DNA from: Holophagales bacterium
Lineage (GTDB): Bacteria; Acidobacteriota; Thermoanaerobaculia; Multivoradales; JAGPDF01
Direction: 5' to 3'
NCBI GenBank assembly: GCA_016699405.1
Contig: CP064972.1
Location: 124,001-188,000 of the forward strand
Length of the DNA: 64,000 nucleotides
The translations under genes were made by a program, and so were the position numbers. Below are positions 26,665-35,934 of this stretch, piece after piece. The stretch's first letter is position 1. Each line of letters opens with the position of its first letter. The notes under the pieces were generated by a model that made no database searches, was not told where the DNA came from, and saw only the letters and a program-made list of their open reading frames with translations.

Positions 26665-27378
26665 TCAGAACGCCCCCCCGGGCGCGAGCTCGACCACTTC
26701 GCAGGTCGCGCCGAAGCTGGCCAGCGCCTCGCGCAGGTGGACCGGCCGGCCGCGCAGCAGGGGGAAGGTCCCCCAGTGCACCGGCACGACGCGCCGCAGC
26801 CCGAGGTAGCGGCACGCCCGCGCCGCCTGGGCCGGGTCCATGGTGAAGTGGTCGCCGATCGGCAGGAAGCCGAGCTCGGGCCGGTAGAGCTCGCCGATCA
26901 GCTCCATGTCGGAGAAGAGCGCCGTGTCGCCGGCGAGGTAGAACGTGAAGCCCCCGGCCATGCGCACGACGTACCCGCAGGCGAGGCCACCGTACACCGG
27001 GACGCCGTCTTCGACGAAGCCGCTCGAATGATCGGCGCGCACCATCGTGACGCGGAGCCCGAGCACCTCCTGGCTGCCGCCGAGGTTCATCCCCGAGCAG
27101 TTCTCGACGCCGTGCTTGCCGAGCCAGGCGCAGATCTCGAAGTTCGCCACCACCACCGGCGAGAAGCGCCGGCAGAGCTCGACCGCGTCACCCATGTGAT
27201 CGAAGTGCGCGTGGGTGATCAGCACCGCGTCGATCCGCTCGAACTGCCGGGCGGCTTCGGGGCAGGCGGGATTGCCGCCGACCCACGGATCGACGAGCAC
27301 GACCCGACCGTCGGGCAGGTCGCAGCGCACGGTCGCGTGACCGAGCCAGGTGAACTTCGGGCGGTCCTCGGAGCTCAT
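26665..27378 (-). CDS. UPF0173-type metal-dependent hydrolase (metallo-beta-lactamase fold)
   Basis: A 237-residue protein. The fold signature is present: TWLGHATVRCD start, ITHAHFDHMGDAVEL (HxHxDH), a D in LAGDTALFSDM, and the closing PVHWGTFPLLRG. It resembles YtkL/UlaG-like hydrolases; the substrate is unknown. GAGGAG precedes the ATG at 27378. It is probably co-transcribed with the hemolysin III gene. Confidence 0.88.
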   Translation of the reverse strand: MSSEDRPKFTWLGHATVRCDLPDGRVVLVDPWVGGNPACPEAARQFERIDAVLITHAHFDHMGDAVELCRRFSPVVVANFEICAWLGKHGVENCSGMNLGGSQEVLGLRVTMVRADHSSGFVEDGVPVYGGLACGYVVRMAGGFTFYLAGDTALFSDMELIGELYRPELGFLPIGDHFTMDPAQAARACRYLGLRRVVPVHWGTFPLLRGRPVHLREALASFGATCEVVELAPGGAF

Positions 27379-27503
27379 GGAATCTCCTCGCTGTCGCGGT
27401 CTCTCGCGCCGATTCTACCCGCGCTCGGGGCCGCGCTGCGGCAAACGCCCGCCGGTCGGGTGCGCCGAGCGGTGCTAGCATCCCGCCCGCGCGGAGGTAG
27501 CCC

Positions 27504-27980
27504 ATGTCCCGATCGGTCAACTGGTTCGTCCTTGCCCACGTGCTCGCCGCCCTCTGGCTGGCCGGCGGAGCGTTTGCCGGCGCCTTCGTGCGAGCCCAGA
27601 CGCGGCGCGCCACGACGCTCGCCGAGAAGGTTTTCGGGCTGCGGCTCGGCTGGCGACTGCTGACCGTCTGCTCGATCCCCGGCTCGCTCGTCGCCGGAGC
27701 GATCGGCCTTCATCTCGTCACGGCACGGGGGTTCGGTTGGAAGGAGGGCTGGGTGCACGCCTCGGTCGGCCTCTGGGCGCTCGCCACCGCGGCGATGCTG
27801 CTCGCCACCGCGCCACGCTTGAAGCGCACCCTCGCCGCCGCCGAGCGCTCGCTGCAGCAGGGTGCGCCGACGCCGGAGCTCACCGCGCTCGCCGCGGCTC
27901 GATGGCCGGGGATCGTCGCCGATCTCGGCGCGCTCGCCGTGGTCCTGCTGACCGTCCTGATGGTCTTGAAGCCCTTCTGA
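27504..27980 (+). CDS. DUF2269-like small integral membrane protein
   Basis: A 158-residue protein with four predicted helices (WFVLAHVLAALWLAGGAFAG, LLTVCSIPGSLVAGAIGL, HASVGLWALATAAMLLA, IVADLGALAVVLLTVLMVL). The N-terminal His and overall layout resemble the DUF2269 family of putative haem or redox membrane proteins. GGAGG precedes the ATG. Function unknown. Confidence 0.65.
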   Translation: MSRSVNWFVLAHVLAALWLAGGAFAGAFVRAQTRRATTLAEKVFGLRLGWRLLTVCSIPGSLVAGAIGLHLVTARGFGWKEGWVHASVGLWALATAAMLLATAPRLKRTLAAAERSLQQGAPTPELTALAAARWPGIVADLGALAVVLLTVLMVLKPF

Positions 27981-27988
27981 GCCCTACG

Positions 27989-28007
27989 GGCGAGGCGTCG
28001 CCTCGCC
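27989..28007. terminator. Hairpin between convergent genes
   Basis: ggcgaggc and gcctcgcc form an 8-bp stem with a 3-nt loop in the 40-nt gap between two convergent genes. There is no T run, so it is only a possible bidirectional terminator. Confidence 0.35.
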
Positions 28008-28020
28008 GAGGCTTCACCGC

Positions 28021-28896
28021 TCAAGGCGCGAAGGCGACGCGCTGCCAGTCGACGAGCGCGGGGGCGCGCTTCTCCAACTCGGCCCCGCCGGCCACGGCGC
28101 CCTTGCGCAGCCCGTGGAGGAGCAGCCGGCGGATCTGTCGATCCCTCTCCGCGTCGAAGAGCAGGCGGGCACCGCGCGCGAACTGCGCCTCGTACCAGAG
28201 CTTGACCGGGGCCGGGGCGAGCGGATCGAACCCGGCGAGAGAGTGGGCGCCGTCGCCACCGCCGCGCGCGGCGAGCCGCGCGAAGACCGAGTCGATCTCT
28301 TCCATCCGCCCCTCTTCGAAGCGCGAGAAGGCGAGCCGAGCGGCGGCGTGGACGGCGACCTCGGTGGCCCAGGGCGGCTCGGCCGAATAGCCGAAGGACG
28401 TGAAGGCGAGCCGCACCACGTCGACCTGCGCCACCACGTCGGCGAGACCGAGGGAGGCCGCCTCGGCGCCCGAGCCGCGCACGGGGCTGCCGCCGGTGGG
28501 CGGAAGCGCCCCGCCGAGCAGATCGCGCCAGAGAGCGACCGACTGATCGTCGCCCCAGGCGGGCAGTGCCACACCCCACTCGCCCATCGTCTGCGGCAGG
28601 CCGAACGGCCGGGTGAAGCCGCCGCGCTTCCAGTCCTCGGGGTCGACGACCCAGACCGTCAGGCGAACCGGGCGGTGCGCGAGGTCGGCGAGCAACCCGG
28701 CGAGGAGCTCGAAGCGTCGCTGCACGTGGGCTGCACGGTCGAGGGCCCCCGGGCTGTAGCGCACCTCGACCAGCTCGCCGCGCAACTGGAGCAGGTAGGG
28801 CAGATCCGGCTCGGCGGCACTCGCCGACGCCGCGGCACCTGCGACGACGCTCGAGCACCCCAGCACGATGCCCAACACGATCCCCGATCGCCTCAC
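28021..28896 (-). CDS. Secreted protein of unknown function
   Basis: A 291-residue protein. GTG 28896 is preceded by a good AAGGAGG. The signal peptide (RRSGIVLGIVLGCSSVVAGAAASASAA) is followed by a soluble region with YLLQLRGELVEVRYSPGAL, RFELLAGLLADLAHRPVRLTVWVV and GEWGVALPAWGDD. The later part is helical and rich in Glu/Arg (AFSRFEEGRMEEIDSVFARL, LLFDAERDRQIRRLLLHGL). A HExxH motif is not present. The overall layout is reminiscent of secreted gluzincin-like or TPR-linked proteins, but no family can be claimed. Confidence 0.65.
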   Translation of the reverse strand: MRRSGIVLGIVLGCSSVVAGAAASASAAEPDLPYLLQLRGELVEVRYSPGALDRAAHVQRRFELLAGLLADLAHRPVRLTVWVVDPEDWKRGGFTRPFGLPQTMGEWGVALPAWGDDQSVALWRDLLGGALPPTGGSPVRGSGAEAASLGLADVVAQVDVVRLAFTSFGYSAEPPWATEVAVHAAARLAFSRFEEGRMEEIDSVFARLAARGGGDGAHSLAGFDPLAPAPVKLWYEAQFARGARLLFDAERDRQIRRLLLHGLRKGAVAGGAELEKRAPALVDWQRVAFAP

Positions 28897-28989
28897 TCCG
28901 GCCTCCTTCCCTCGCGTCGCTGCGATTCTCCTCTCGGGGGCCCGGCACGGCAAGTCGGCGCCCGCCGGGGCCGGCGTTAGACTCCCGCC

Positions 28990-30033
28990 ATGCGCGGATT
29001 CCAGATCGAAAGCCACGGCGGGCCCGAAGCCCTTCTCTGGCGCGAGCTCCCCGATCCGCAGCCCGGACCCGGCGAGGTGCTCGTGCGGGTGCGCGCCTGC
29101 GGCCTGAATCGACTCGACCTGTGGGTGCGCGACGGCGTGCCCGGACATCGCTTTCCGCTGCCGCTCGTTCCCGGCAGCGACGTCACCGGAGTCGTCGCGG
29201 GGCGCGGCCCGGGCGTCGACGACCTCGAGATCGGCAGCCGCGTGATGCTGGCGCCGGCCGTCTCCTGCGGACACTGTCGCCGTTGCGTCGCCGGCCAGGA
29301 CCATCTCTGCCGGCGCTACGCGATCCTCGGCGAGCACCGCGACGGCGGCTACGCCGAGCTCGTCGCCGTGCCGCGACGCAACGTGCTGCCGCTCCCGGCC
29401 CGTCTGTCGTTCGTCGAAGGCGCCGCGCTGCCGCTCGTCTTCCTCACCGCCTGGCACATGCTCACCGCGCGCGCCGGCCTGCAGCGCCACGAGGACGTGC
29501 TCATCCACGCCGCCGGGTCCGGCGTGTCGAGCGCGGCGATCCAGATCGCCCGCGAGCTCGGGGCGCAGCGGATCATCGCCACGGCCGGCAGCGAGGAGAA
29601 GCTCGCCCGGGCGCGCGAGCTCGGCGCCACCCACACGGTCAACTACCGCACCGACGACTTCGTCCGCGCCGTCAAGGAGGCGACCGAGGGCAAAGGCGTC
29701 GAGGTGGCCGTCGACCACATCGGCGGCGAGACCTTCGAGAAGACGCTCAAGGCGCTCACCTGGGCCGGCCGCGTGGTGCTCTGCGGCGCCACCGCCGCAC
29801 CGAGCGCCGAGCTCAACTTGCGACTGGTCTTCTTCAAGAGCCTCTCCGTGCTCGGCTCGACAATGGGCAGTCTCGCCGAGCTCCACACGCTGCTACCCTA
29901 CTTCGCCCGCGGAACGTTCCGCGCCGTGGTCGATTGCACCTTCCCACTCGCCGAGGCGGCCGACGCCCAGGAGGTCCTCGCCCGACGCGAGGCGTTCGGC
30001 AAGGTGGTGTTGACGGTCGGAGAGACCGGATGA
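28990..30033 (+). CDS. Zinc-binding MDR oxidoreductase (alcohol dehydrogenase/quinone reductase type)
   Basis: A 347-residue medium-chain dehydrogenase/reductase. The structural zinc cysteines are in SCGHCRRCVAGQDHLC; the nucleotide-binding motif is AAGSGVSSAAIQIARELGA. The usual catalytic-zinc GHE is GSD (VPGSDVTGVV), so it resembles the group with a lobe zinc only, and could be an enoyl reductase or quinone-reductase-like enzyme rather than an alcohol dehydrogenase. It is the first gene of a three-gene operon with start/stop overlaps to the acyl-CoA dehydrogenase and SDR genes. Confidence 0.88.
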   Translation: MRGFQIESHGGPEALLWRELPDPQPGPGEVLVRVRACGLNRLDLWVRDGVPGHRFPLPLVPGSDVTGVVAGRGPGVDDLEIGSRVMLAPAVSCGHCRRCVAGQDHLCRRYAILGEHRDGGYAELVAVPRRNVLPLPARLSFVEGAALPLVFLTAWHMLTARAGLQRHEDVLIHAAGSGVSSAAIQIARELGAQRIIATAGSEEKLARARELGATHTVNYRTDDFVRAVKEATEGKGVEVAVDHIGGETFEKTLKALTWAGRVVLCGATAAPSAELNLRLVFFKSLSVLGSTMGSLAELHTLLPYFARGTFRAVVDCTFPLAEAADAQEVLARREAFGKVVLTVGETG

Positions 30034-30908
30034 GCGTCGAGGTGCACACGATCGCCGTTCTCGGCTCCGGCACGATGGGGCGCGGCATCGCCCACGTCGC
30101 CGCGCTCGGAGGCTTCGCCACGCGGCTCTACGACGTTGCCGAGACCGCCATCACCAGCGCCCGCGCGGCGATCGGACGTGATCTCCGCAAGGGGGTCACA
30201 CTCGGCAAGGTCGCCGCCGACGACGCCGTCTCCGCACTGGCCCGCCTGAGCTGCACGACCGAGCTGGCGACGGCCGTGGAAGGGGCCGAGCTGGTGATCG
30301 AAGCGGCCCCGGAGTCGCTCGCGCTGAAGATCGAGCTCTTCACCGCCGTCGCCCGCCACGCCCCCGCCGACGCGCTCTTCGCCTCCAACACCTCGGCACT
30401 CTCGATCACCGAGATCGGTGCCGCCACCGGGCGACCGGATCGCTTCGCCGGCATGCACTTCTTCAACCCGGCACACGTCATGCGCCTCGTCGAGCTCGTC
30501 CGCGGGCTCGAGACCGCGGAGTCGACCCTGGCCTCGCTCGCCGCGGTTTCGCGCTCCATGGGCAAGGAGGTGGTCACGGTGCGGGACGTCCCCGGCTTCG
30601 CGACCTCGCGGATCAACGCGCTGATCGGCAACGAGGCATTCCGCATGCTCGAAGCGGGCGTCGCGTCGGCCGAGGACCTCGACACGGCAGTCAAGCTGGG
30701 GCTCAATCACCCGATGGGACCGTTCGAGATGGTCGACCTGGTGGGGCTCGACGTCCGGCTGTCGATCCTCGAGCATCTCCACGCCACGCTCGGCGAGGCG
30801 TTCCGCCCGACGCATCTGCATCGGCAGTTCGTCCAGGCCGGCCGACTCGGCCGCAAGAGCGGTCGCGGGGTGCACCGCTACGACGCCGAAGGGAGGAGGA
30901 TCCCGTGA
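30030..30908 (+). CDS. 3-hydroxyacyl-CoA (3-hydroxybutyryl-CoA) dehydrogenase
   Basis: A 292-residue 3HCDH. The Rossmann motif IAVLGSGTMGRGIAHVAA, the catalytic His region FAGMHFFNPAHVMRLVELV, and the C-terminal GLNHPMGPFEMVDLVGLDV are all present. It oxidises 3-hydroxyacyl-CoA with NAD(P), as in beta-oxidation or butanoate/crotonate metabolism. ATG 30030 overlaps the MDR stop (ATGA), and its own stop overlaps the SDR GTG, indicating tight coupling. No thiolase or enoyl-CoA hydratase lies nearby. Confidence 0.93.
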   Translation: MSVEVHTIAVLGSGTMGRGIAHVAALGGFATRLYDVAETAITSARAAIGRDLRKGVTLGKVAADDAVSALARLSCTTELATAVEGAELVIEAAPESLALKIELFTAVARHAPADALFASNTSALSITEIGAATGRPDRFAGMHFFNPAHVMRLVELVRGLETAESTLASLAAVSRSMGKEVVTVRDVPGFATSRINALIGNEAFRMLEAGVASAEDLDTAVKLGLNHPMGPFEMVDLVGLDVRLSILEHLHATLGEAFRPTHLHRQFVQAGRLGRKSGRGVHRYDAEGRRIP

Positions 30909-31705
30909 CTCGCGAGACGGCCTCAGACCTGACCGGACGCGGCGCGCTGGTGACCGGCGCTTCGGCCGGCATCGGATTGGCCGCCGCCCGCGCTTTGGCG
31001 CACCGCGGCGCCCGGGTGGTGATCGCTTCGCGCGGCGGCGCCAAGCTCGCCGCCGCGCAGCGCGCCCTCGCCGACGAAGGATTCGCCGTCGCCGCGATCG
31101 CCGCGGATCTGCGCCAGGGCGAGGAGATCGAGCGACTCGTCGAAGAGGCGGAGAGCCGCCTCGGTCGGATCGATATCCTGATCGCCAACAACGGCGGCCC
31201 GGTCGCCAAGCCGGCGGTGGAGCTCGTCGAAGAAGACTGGCTCGCCGCCATCCCGGCCGTGCTCCTCTTCGTGCCGCGCCTGGTGCGGCTCGTCCTGCCG
31301 GGGATGCGGGCGCGCCACTGGGGGCGCATCGTCGCCGTCAACTCGGTTTCGGCACGCCAGCCGATCCCCAACCTCGCCCTTTCCAACACGCTCCGCCCCG
31401 CCGTGCTCGGCTACCTCAAGACGCTGTCGCAGGAGGTCGGTGGCGAGGGTGTGACGGTCAACGCGGTGCTGCCCGGCTACACCGCCACCGAGCGCCAGAC
31501 CGAGCTCGCCGCCGCGACCGCCGCCCGCACCGGCCGCCATCCGGACGAGGTGCGGGCGGGCTGGACGGCCAACGTCCCGCTCGGGCGTCTGGCCGAGCCG
31601 CAGGAGATCGGCGAGGCGATCGCCTTCCTCGCCTCGCCCGCGGCCTCCTATCTGACCGGGCAGGCGCTAGCCGTCGACGGCGGCTACATCCGCGGCCTGC
31701 CGTAG
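30905..31705 (+). CDS. SDR oxidoreductase lacking the Tyr-x3-Lys catalytic pair
   Basis: A 266-residue short-chain dehydrogenase. It has the cofactor motif GASAGIGLAAARALA, the NNGGP motif, a Ser in VNSVSARQPIP, and the C-terminal PAASYLTGQALAVDGGYIRGL. Where classical SDRs have YxxxK, this reads LALSNTLR. That replacement defines a known divergent FabG-like group with unclear activity. It starts at GTG 30905 and overlaps the upstream gene by 4 nt. It is the last gene of the MDR-3HCDH-SDR operon. Confidence 0.85.
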   Translation: MTRETASDLTGRGALVTGASAGIGLAAARALAHRGARVVIASRGGAKLAAAQRALADEGFAVAAIAADLRQGEEIERLVEEAESRLGRIDILIANNGGPVAKPAVELVEEDWLAAIPAVLLFVPRLVRLVLPGMRARHWGRIVAVNSVSARQPIPNLALSNTLRPAVLGYLKTLSQEVGGEGVTVNAVLPGYTATERQTELAAATAARTGRHPDEVRAGWTANVPLGRLAEPQEIGEAIAFLASPAASYLTGQALAVDGGYIRGLP

Positions 31706-31746
31706 CCCGACATCGCCCACCCAGCCGACGCTCCGAGGAGCTTCCG

Positions 31747-33060
31747 ATGCGCCCTTCCGTCCGTTCACCCTGGCTCCGGCTCACCGCCCTCGCGGTGCTT
31801 GCCGCGTTCGCGCTCGCCTGCGCTTCGACCAACCTGCCGCCGATCTCGGCGACGGGCAGCGCCTTCACGCCGCTTGCCGACGAGGTCGCGCTCTGGGAGA
31901 GCTCGCGCGAGGAGGAGGCGAAGCTGCTCGAGAAGGTCCGGCTCTACGACGACCCGGCGCTCGAGCGCTACCTCGCCGGAATCGTCGACGAGCTCCAGCC
32001 GCCGGGCATGGCGGCCAACCGCGAAGTGCGCACCACGATCCACGTCGTCGCCGACCCGACCCTCAACGCTTTCGCCTACCCGCACGGCTCGCTCTACATC
32101 CACACCGGGCTGCTCGCCCGGCTCGACAACGAAGCGCAGCTCGCCACCGTCCTCGGCCACGAGATGACGCACGTCGACGGCCGCCACATGCTGCGCCACC
32201 AGCGGGCGGCGCAGAACCGCGAGATCGGCTTCACCATCGCCTCGATCGCCGCCTCGGTGATCATCGCCGAGAAGGTCGGCGACCTCTACTGGGACGGGCA
32301 CTGGGGCGAAGCCGCAGCCGTCGAGATCCTCGCCAACGTGATCGCCAGTCTCGGTCTCGAGCTCGCCTTCATCGCCGCGGTCAACGGCTACGGGCGCGAG
32401 CTCGAGCGCGAGGCCGACGCCGGCGGGCTCACCCGACTCCGTCTCGCCGGCTACGACACCGCGCAGGCACCGAAGCTCTACGAAGCGCTGCTCGACGACC
32501 ACGGCGAGCCGCCGGCCAAGGTCGAGGCGTTCTTCTTCGGCAGCCACCCCAACCTCAAGGATCGCATCGCCCGCACCGAAGAGGCGCTGCGCGCCCAGGG
32601 CCCGGTCGCGCCGGGCTCGCGGGGGCTCGGCGACCAGCGCGAGTTCGCCCTGCGGATGCGCACCGTGGCCCGCGACGACGCGCGGCTCAACCTCGAGCTC
32701 GGCCGGCTCGAGCTGGCGGAGAGCGAGTTGGCACGCGCCCGCCGCGAGCTGCCCGGCGACGCCGAGACCCAGTTTCTCGTCGGCATGCTGGCGCGCACGC
32801 GCGCCGCGACCGCCAAGGACGCCGCGGGGCGCGACGCGCACCTCGACGACGCGGCGACGGCGTTCACCCAGGCCCTCGGGCTCGATCCGGGACACGCCGA
32901 GGCGCACCGCGAGCTCGGCCAGCTCGCCTACGACCGCGGCGACCGGCGCTCCGCCTGCAGCCACTTCGCCGCCGCGCTGCGCAGCGACCGGGATCTGCCC
33001 GGGGCCGACCGGATCGAAGACCTGCTCGACGAGCTCGACGCCGCCGGCGACTGCCGCTGA
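31747..33060 (+). CDS. M48-family metalloprotease lipoprotein with TPR tail
   Basis: A 437-residue protein with a lipoprotein signal (LAAFALACAS). Residues about 60-280 form an M48 peptidase domain with zinc motif GHEMTH near 138 and the downstream Glu in GRELEREADAGGLTRL. Residues about 320-437 contain TPR-like repeats (AATAFTQALGLDPGHAEAHREL). It resembles BepA/LoiP-type periplasmic proteases that act on outer-membrane protein assembly. GAGGAG precedes the ATG. Confidence 0.9.
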   Translation: MRPSVRSPWLRLTALAVLAAFALACASTNLPPISATGSAFTPLADEVALWESSREEEAKLLEKVRLYDDPALERYLAGIVDELQPPGMAANREVRTTIHVVADPTLNAFAYPHGSLYIHTGLLARLDNEAQLATVLGHEMTHVDGRHMLRHQRAAQNREIGFTIASIAASVIIAEKVGDLYWDGHWGEAAAVEILANVIASLGLELAFIAAVNGYGRELEREADAGGLTRLRLAGYDTAQAPKLYEALLDDHGEPPAKVEAFFFGSHPNLKDRIARTEEALRAQGPVAPGSRGLGDQREFALRMRTVARDDARLNLELGRLELAESELARARRELPGDAETQFLVGMLARTRAATAKDAAGRDAHLDDAATAFTQALGLDPGHAEAHRELGQLAYDRGDRRSACSHFAAALRSDRDLPGADRIEDLLDELDAAGDCR

Positions 33061-33127
33061 GCGGCGAGCGTTTCGACGACGGCGAGCCCGACGACAGGCG
33101 ACCGGCGCTCGGGCTAGCATCGCCCGC

Positions 33128-33775
33128 ATGAGCCGAGCCTCCGCCTCCCCGTCGTCCGAACGTCCACCGCGGGTCGACTTCGCCGCCGTCACCGCCGAGT
33201 TGCCGCTGCTCTGCTGGACGCCGCGCCGCTGGGGCGAGCTCGCCGCGGCGAACCTGCCGACCTTCCTCGCGGACCACGCGGTCTGCGAGCAGCAGGTCGC
33301 CCTCTTCGCCCTTTCGCTCGTCGGCCAGTACCCCGAAGACGCTCTGCTGGTCGACAAGATGAGCGCGCTCGCCGCCGAAGAGGTGCGCCACCTGCGCCGC
33401 GTCGCGCAGATCCTCCGGCGGCGCGGCCTGCAACCCGCCGGGCGCCGGAAGAACGCCTGGGCGCAGGCGCTGCGCGAGCGCATCGGCGCACACGGCCGGG
33501 GGCGCCTGAAGGTCGACCGACTGATCGTCGGCGCCCTCATCGAAGCGCGCAGCTGCGAGCGCTTCACGCGGCTGCTCGAGGTGCTCGACGACCCGGAGGT
33601 CGAGTGGCTGCTGCACGACCTCGGACCGGCCGAGAAGCGCCATTGGCAGCTCTTCTACAAGCTCGCTCTGCGCGAGCTTCCCGAGGACGAGCTCGCACCC
33701 TACTTCCGCGGCTGGCTCGAGCACGAGCGCGATCTCGCCCGCGGGCTCGGCCGGGCGCCGACCGTGCACGGCTGA
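33128..33775 (+). CDS. miaE: tRNA-(ms2io6A) hydroxylase
   Basis: A 215-residue ferritin-like diiron protein of the MiaE family. Likely ligands are visible in FLADHAVCEQQVA, AAEEVRHLRRV (ExxH), LIEARSCERF and LGPAEKRHWQLF. It hydroxylates the isopentenyl side chain of ms2i6A37 in tRNA using O2, which implies at least some oxygen exposure. No miaA or miaB is nearby. It lies in plus orientation between the M48 gene and the MASE1 kinase. Confidence 0.88.
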   Translation: MSRASASPSSERPPRVDFAAVTAELPLLCWTPRRWGELAAANLPTFLADHAVCEQQVALFALSLVGQYPEDALLVDKMSALAAEEVRHLRRVAQILRRRGLQPAGRRKNAWAQALRERIGAHGRGRLKVDRLIVGALIEARSCERFTRLLEVLDDPEVEWLLHDLGPAEKRHWQLFYKLALRELPEDELAPYFRGWLEHERDLARGLGRAPTVHG

Positions 33776-33911
33776 GCGACGGCCGGGCGAGCCGCGTCGG
33801 AGCTCGCGAGGCTATACAAACGCGTCGCGCGCCTTGGCGCCGGCGAGAATAAAATCGGATCCGGCGACGCTGCGACTTGCCGTTACCGCGGCGGAGAGGG
33901 GGGGCGGATCC

Positions 33912-35924
33912 GTGTGGTCAGGCCGAGGAGCGGCTCTCGTCAAGCGGCTTCTGTTCGTGCTCGCGCTGTTCGTCGCCGCAGCGCTCCGCGAGGGAGACGG
34001 CGCCGCGGTCGATCAGGCGATCATCTGGTTTCCCACCGGCGTCGGCGTCGCCGGACTCTGGCTGCTCGGTCTCCGCGAGTGCGGGATCATCGTCGCCTGC
34101 ACGGCGGTTCAACGCCTGCATCTCGGCTACGACCTCGGCGTGGCCGCCTCGGCCGGGGTCGGCAGCGCCGCCGAGGCTCTTCTCGGGGCCGCCCTCCTCC
34201 GCGGCTTCGACTTCGACGGCGCGCTCTCGCGGCTGCGCGATTTCGGCGTGCTCCTCCTGGCGGCGATCGCCGCCCCGACGGCCAGCATCGCCGCGTCGTG
34301 GCTCGGCCGCCTGCTGATCTGGCGCCATCCGGACATGGCCTTCTATTCCGGCTGGGGAGGCTGGTGGCGGATGAACGCCCTCGGCGTCCTCGCCATCGTC
34401 CCTCCGGCGGTGGCCTGGCTCGAACAGCGCTCCGACCCGCTCTCCCGGCGCCAGAAGCTCTTCGCCGCGCTCGCCGCCGCCGCCGGCGCGGTCGGCACGC
34501 TGTGGATGATCGAACGGCTGCCGGTCAACGTCACGGGCGTCCTGTTGCTCGTCAGCACCCTGGCTTTCTCGCTGCTTGCCGGCGTCCGCTTCGGGCCGCG
34601 CGGAGCGGCGACGACGGGCGCGGTCGTCGCGATCGTGATCGCCTTGTCGACGATCGCGGGCAAGGGGCCCTTCCTCGCCGTCGCGCGGGTCGAACGCCAT
34701 ACCGCCCTGCAGGTCTTCGAGCTGCTCCTCGTCACCGTACCGCTCGTCGTCGGCGTTCTCGTCGCCGAACGCGAGACCGCCCGCCTCAAGGTGGCGGAGA
34801 GCGAAGCGACCTACCGCGCGCTCGTCGAGAGCCTCCCGGACGTCGTCATGCGCTTCGACCACCGCGGGCGGTTCCTCTTCGCCAACGAGAACCTCCGCAC
34901 GATGATCTCCGGCGAGCCGTCGCACCTGCTCGGCAAGCCGCCCGGCGAGCTCGGCGCGCCCGAGCCGCAGGCGCGTCTGCTCGCGCAGGCCGTCACCGCG
35001 GTTCTCGAATCCGGAGCGGCCTTCGAGGGCGAGGTGACGACCGAGGGCGACGGCGGCATCGACTGCCACAATTGGCGGGTCGTGGCCGAGCACGACGAGC
35101 GCGGCGAGGTCCGCTCGGTCGTCGCCGTGGGGCGCGACCTGACCGCCCGCCGCCGCGCCGAAGAGGAGATCCGCAGCCTCAACGAGGATCTCGAAGCGCG
35201 CGTCGTCGTCCGCACCGCCGAGCTCACCGAGGCCAACCGCGAGCTCGAGGCGTTCTCCTATTCGGTGTCCCACGAGCTGCGCGCCCCGTTGCGCGCCATC
35301 GACGGCTATGCGGCGGTGCTGGTCGAGGACGACGGCGCGGCGCTCGACGACGAGGCGAGGAGGCACTTCTCCGCCCTGCGCTGGAACGCCCAGCGGATGG
35401 GCCAGCTCATCGACGATCTGCTCGCCTACTCCCAGGCCGGCCGCGCCAGTCTCGAGCGGTCGACCGTCGCCATGCGGGAGGAGGCCGAGAAGGCGTTTGC
35501 GCGAACCGTCCCGGATCTGCAGGCGCGCGCCCGGATCGCCTTCTCGATCGGCGACCTGCCGGCCGTGTCCGGCGACGCGCCGATGCTCCGCAAGGTCTTC
35601 GAGATCCTGCTTTCCAACGCCGTGAAGTTCTCGTCGGGGCAAGCGCAACCGACGATCGCCGTCGAAGGCGTGCTCGAAGGAGGCGAGGCGGTCTACCGCG
35701 TGCGCGACAACGGGGTCGGCTTCGACATGCGCTATGCCGGCAAGCTCTTCGGCGTCTTCCACCGTCTGCACGGCGCGCACGAGTTCGAGGGAACCGGCGT
35801 CGGATTGGCGCTCGCCCGGCGCATCGTCCTGCGCCACGGCGGACGCGTCGGGTGCGAGGGAGAGCTCGGCCGGGGCGCGACGTTCAGCTTCGCCCTGCCG
35901 TCGCTCGCGCCCACGCGGCGATGA
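33912..35924 (+). CDS. MASE1-PAS sensor histidine kinase
   Basis: About 670 residues. An N-terminal eight-helix membrane region of the MASE1 type (IIWFPTGVGVAGLWLLGLRE, WRMNALGVLAIVPPAVAWLE) is followed by a PAS domain (TYRALVESLPDVVMRFDHRGRF), a coiled coil, a HisKA domain with H454 in FSYSVSHELRAPLRAIDGY, and an HATPase with LLSNAVKFSS, RDNGVGFDM and GTGVGLALARRI. The kinase core resembles phytochrome-type kinases. No response-regulator gene is adjacent. GTG 33912 is preferred over a TTG at 33834. Confidence 0.9.
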   Translation: MWSGRGAALVKRLLFVLALFVAAALREGDGAAVDQAIIWFPTGVGVAGLWLLGLRECGIIVACTAVQRLHLGYDLGVAASAGVGSAAEALLGAALLRGFDFDGALSRLRDFGVLLLAAIAAPTASIAASWLGRLLIWRHPDMAFYSGWGGWWRMNALGVLAIVPPAVAWLEQRSDPLSRRQKLFAALAAAAGAVGTLWMIERLPVNVTGVLLLVSTLAFSLLAGVRFGPRGAATTGAVVAIVIALSTIAGKGPFLAVARVERHTALQVFELLLVTVPLVVGVLVAERETARLKVAESEATYRALVESLPDVVMRFDHRGRFLFANENLRTMISGEPSHLLGKPPGELGAPEPQARLLAQAVTAVLESGAAFEGEVTTEGDGGIDCHNWRVVAEHDERGEVRSVVAVGRDLTARRRAEEEIRSLNEDLEARVVVRTAELTEANRELEAFSYSVSHELRAPLRAIDGYAAVLVEDDGAALDDEARRHFSALRWNAQRMGQLIDDLLAYSQAGRASLERSTVAMREEAEKAFARTVPDLQARARIAFSIGDLPAVSGDAPMLRKVFEILLSNAVKFSSGQAQPTIAVEGVLEGGEAVYRVRDNGVGFDMRYAGKLFGVFHRLHGAHEFEGTGVGLALARRIVLRHGGRVGCEGELGRGATFSFALPSLAPTRR

Positions 35925-35934
35925 CCTCGCCGCG

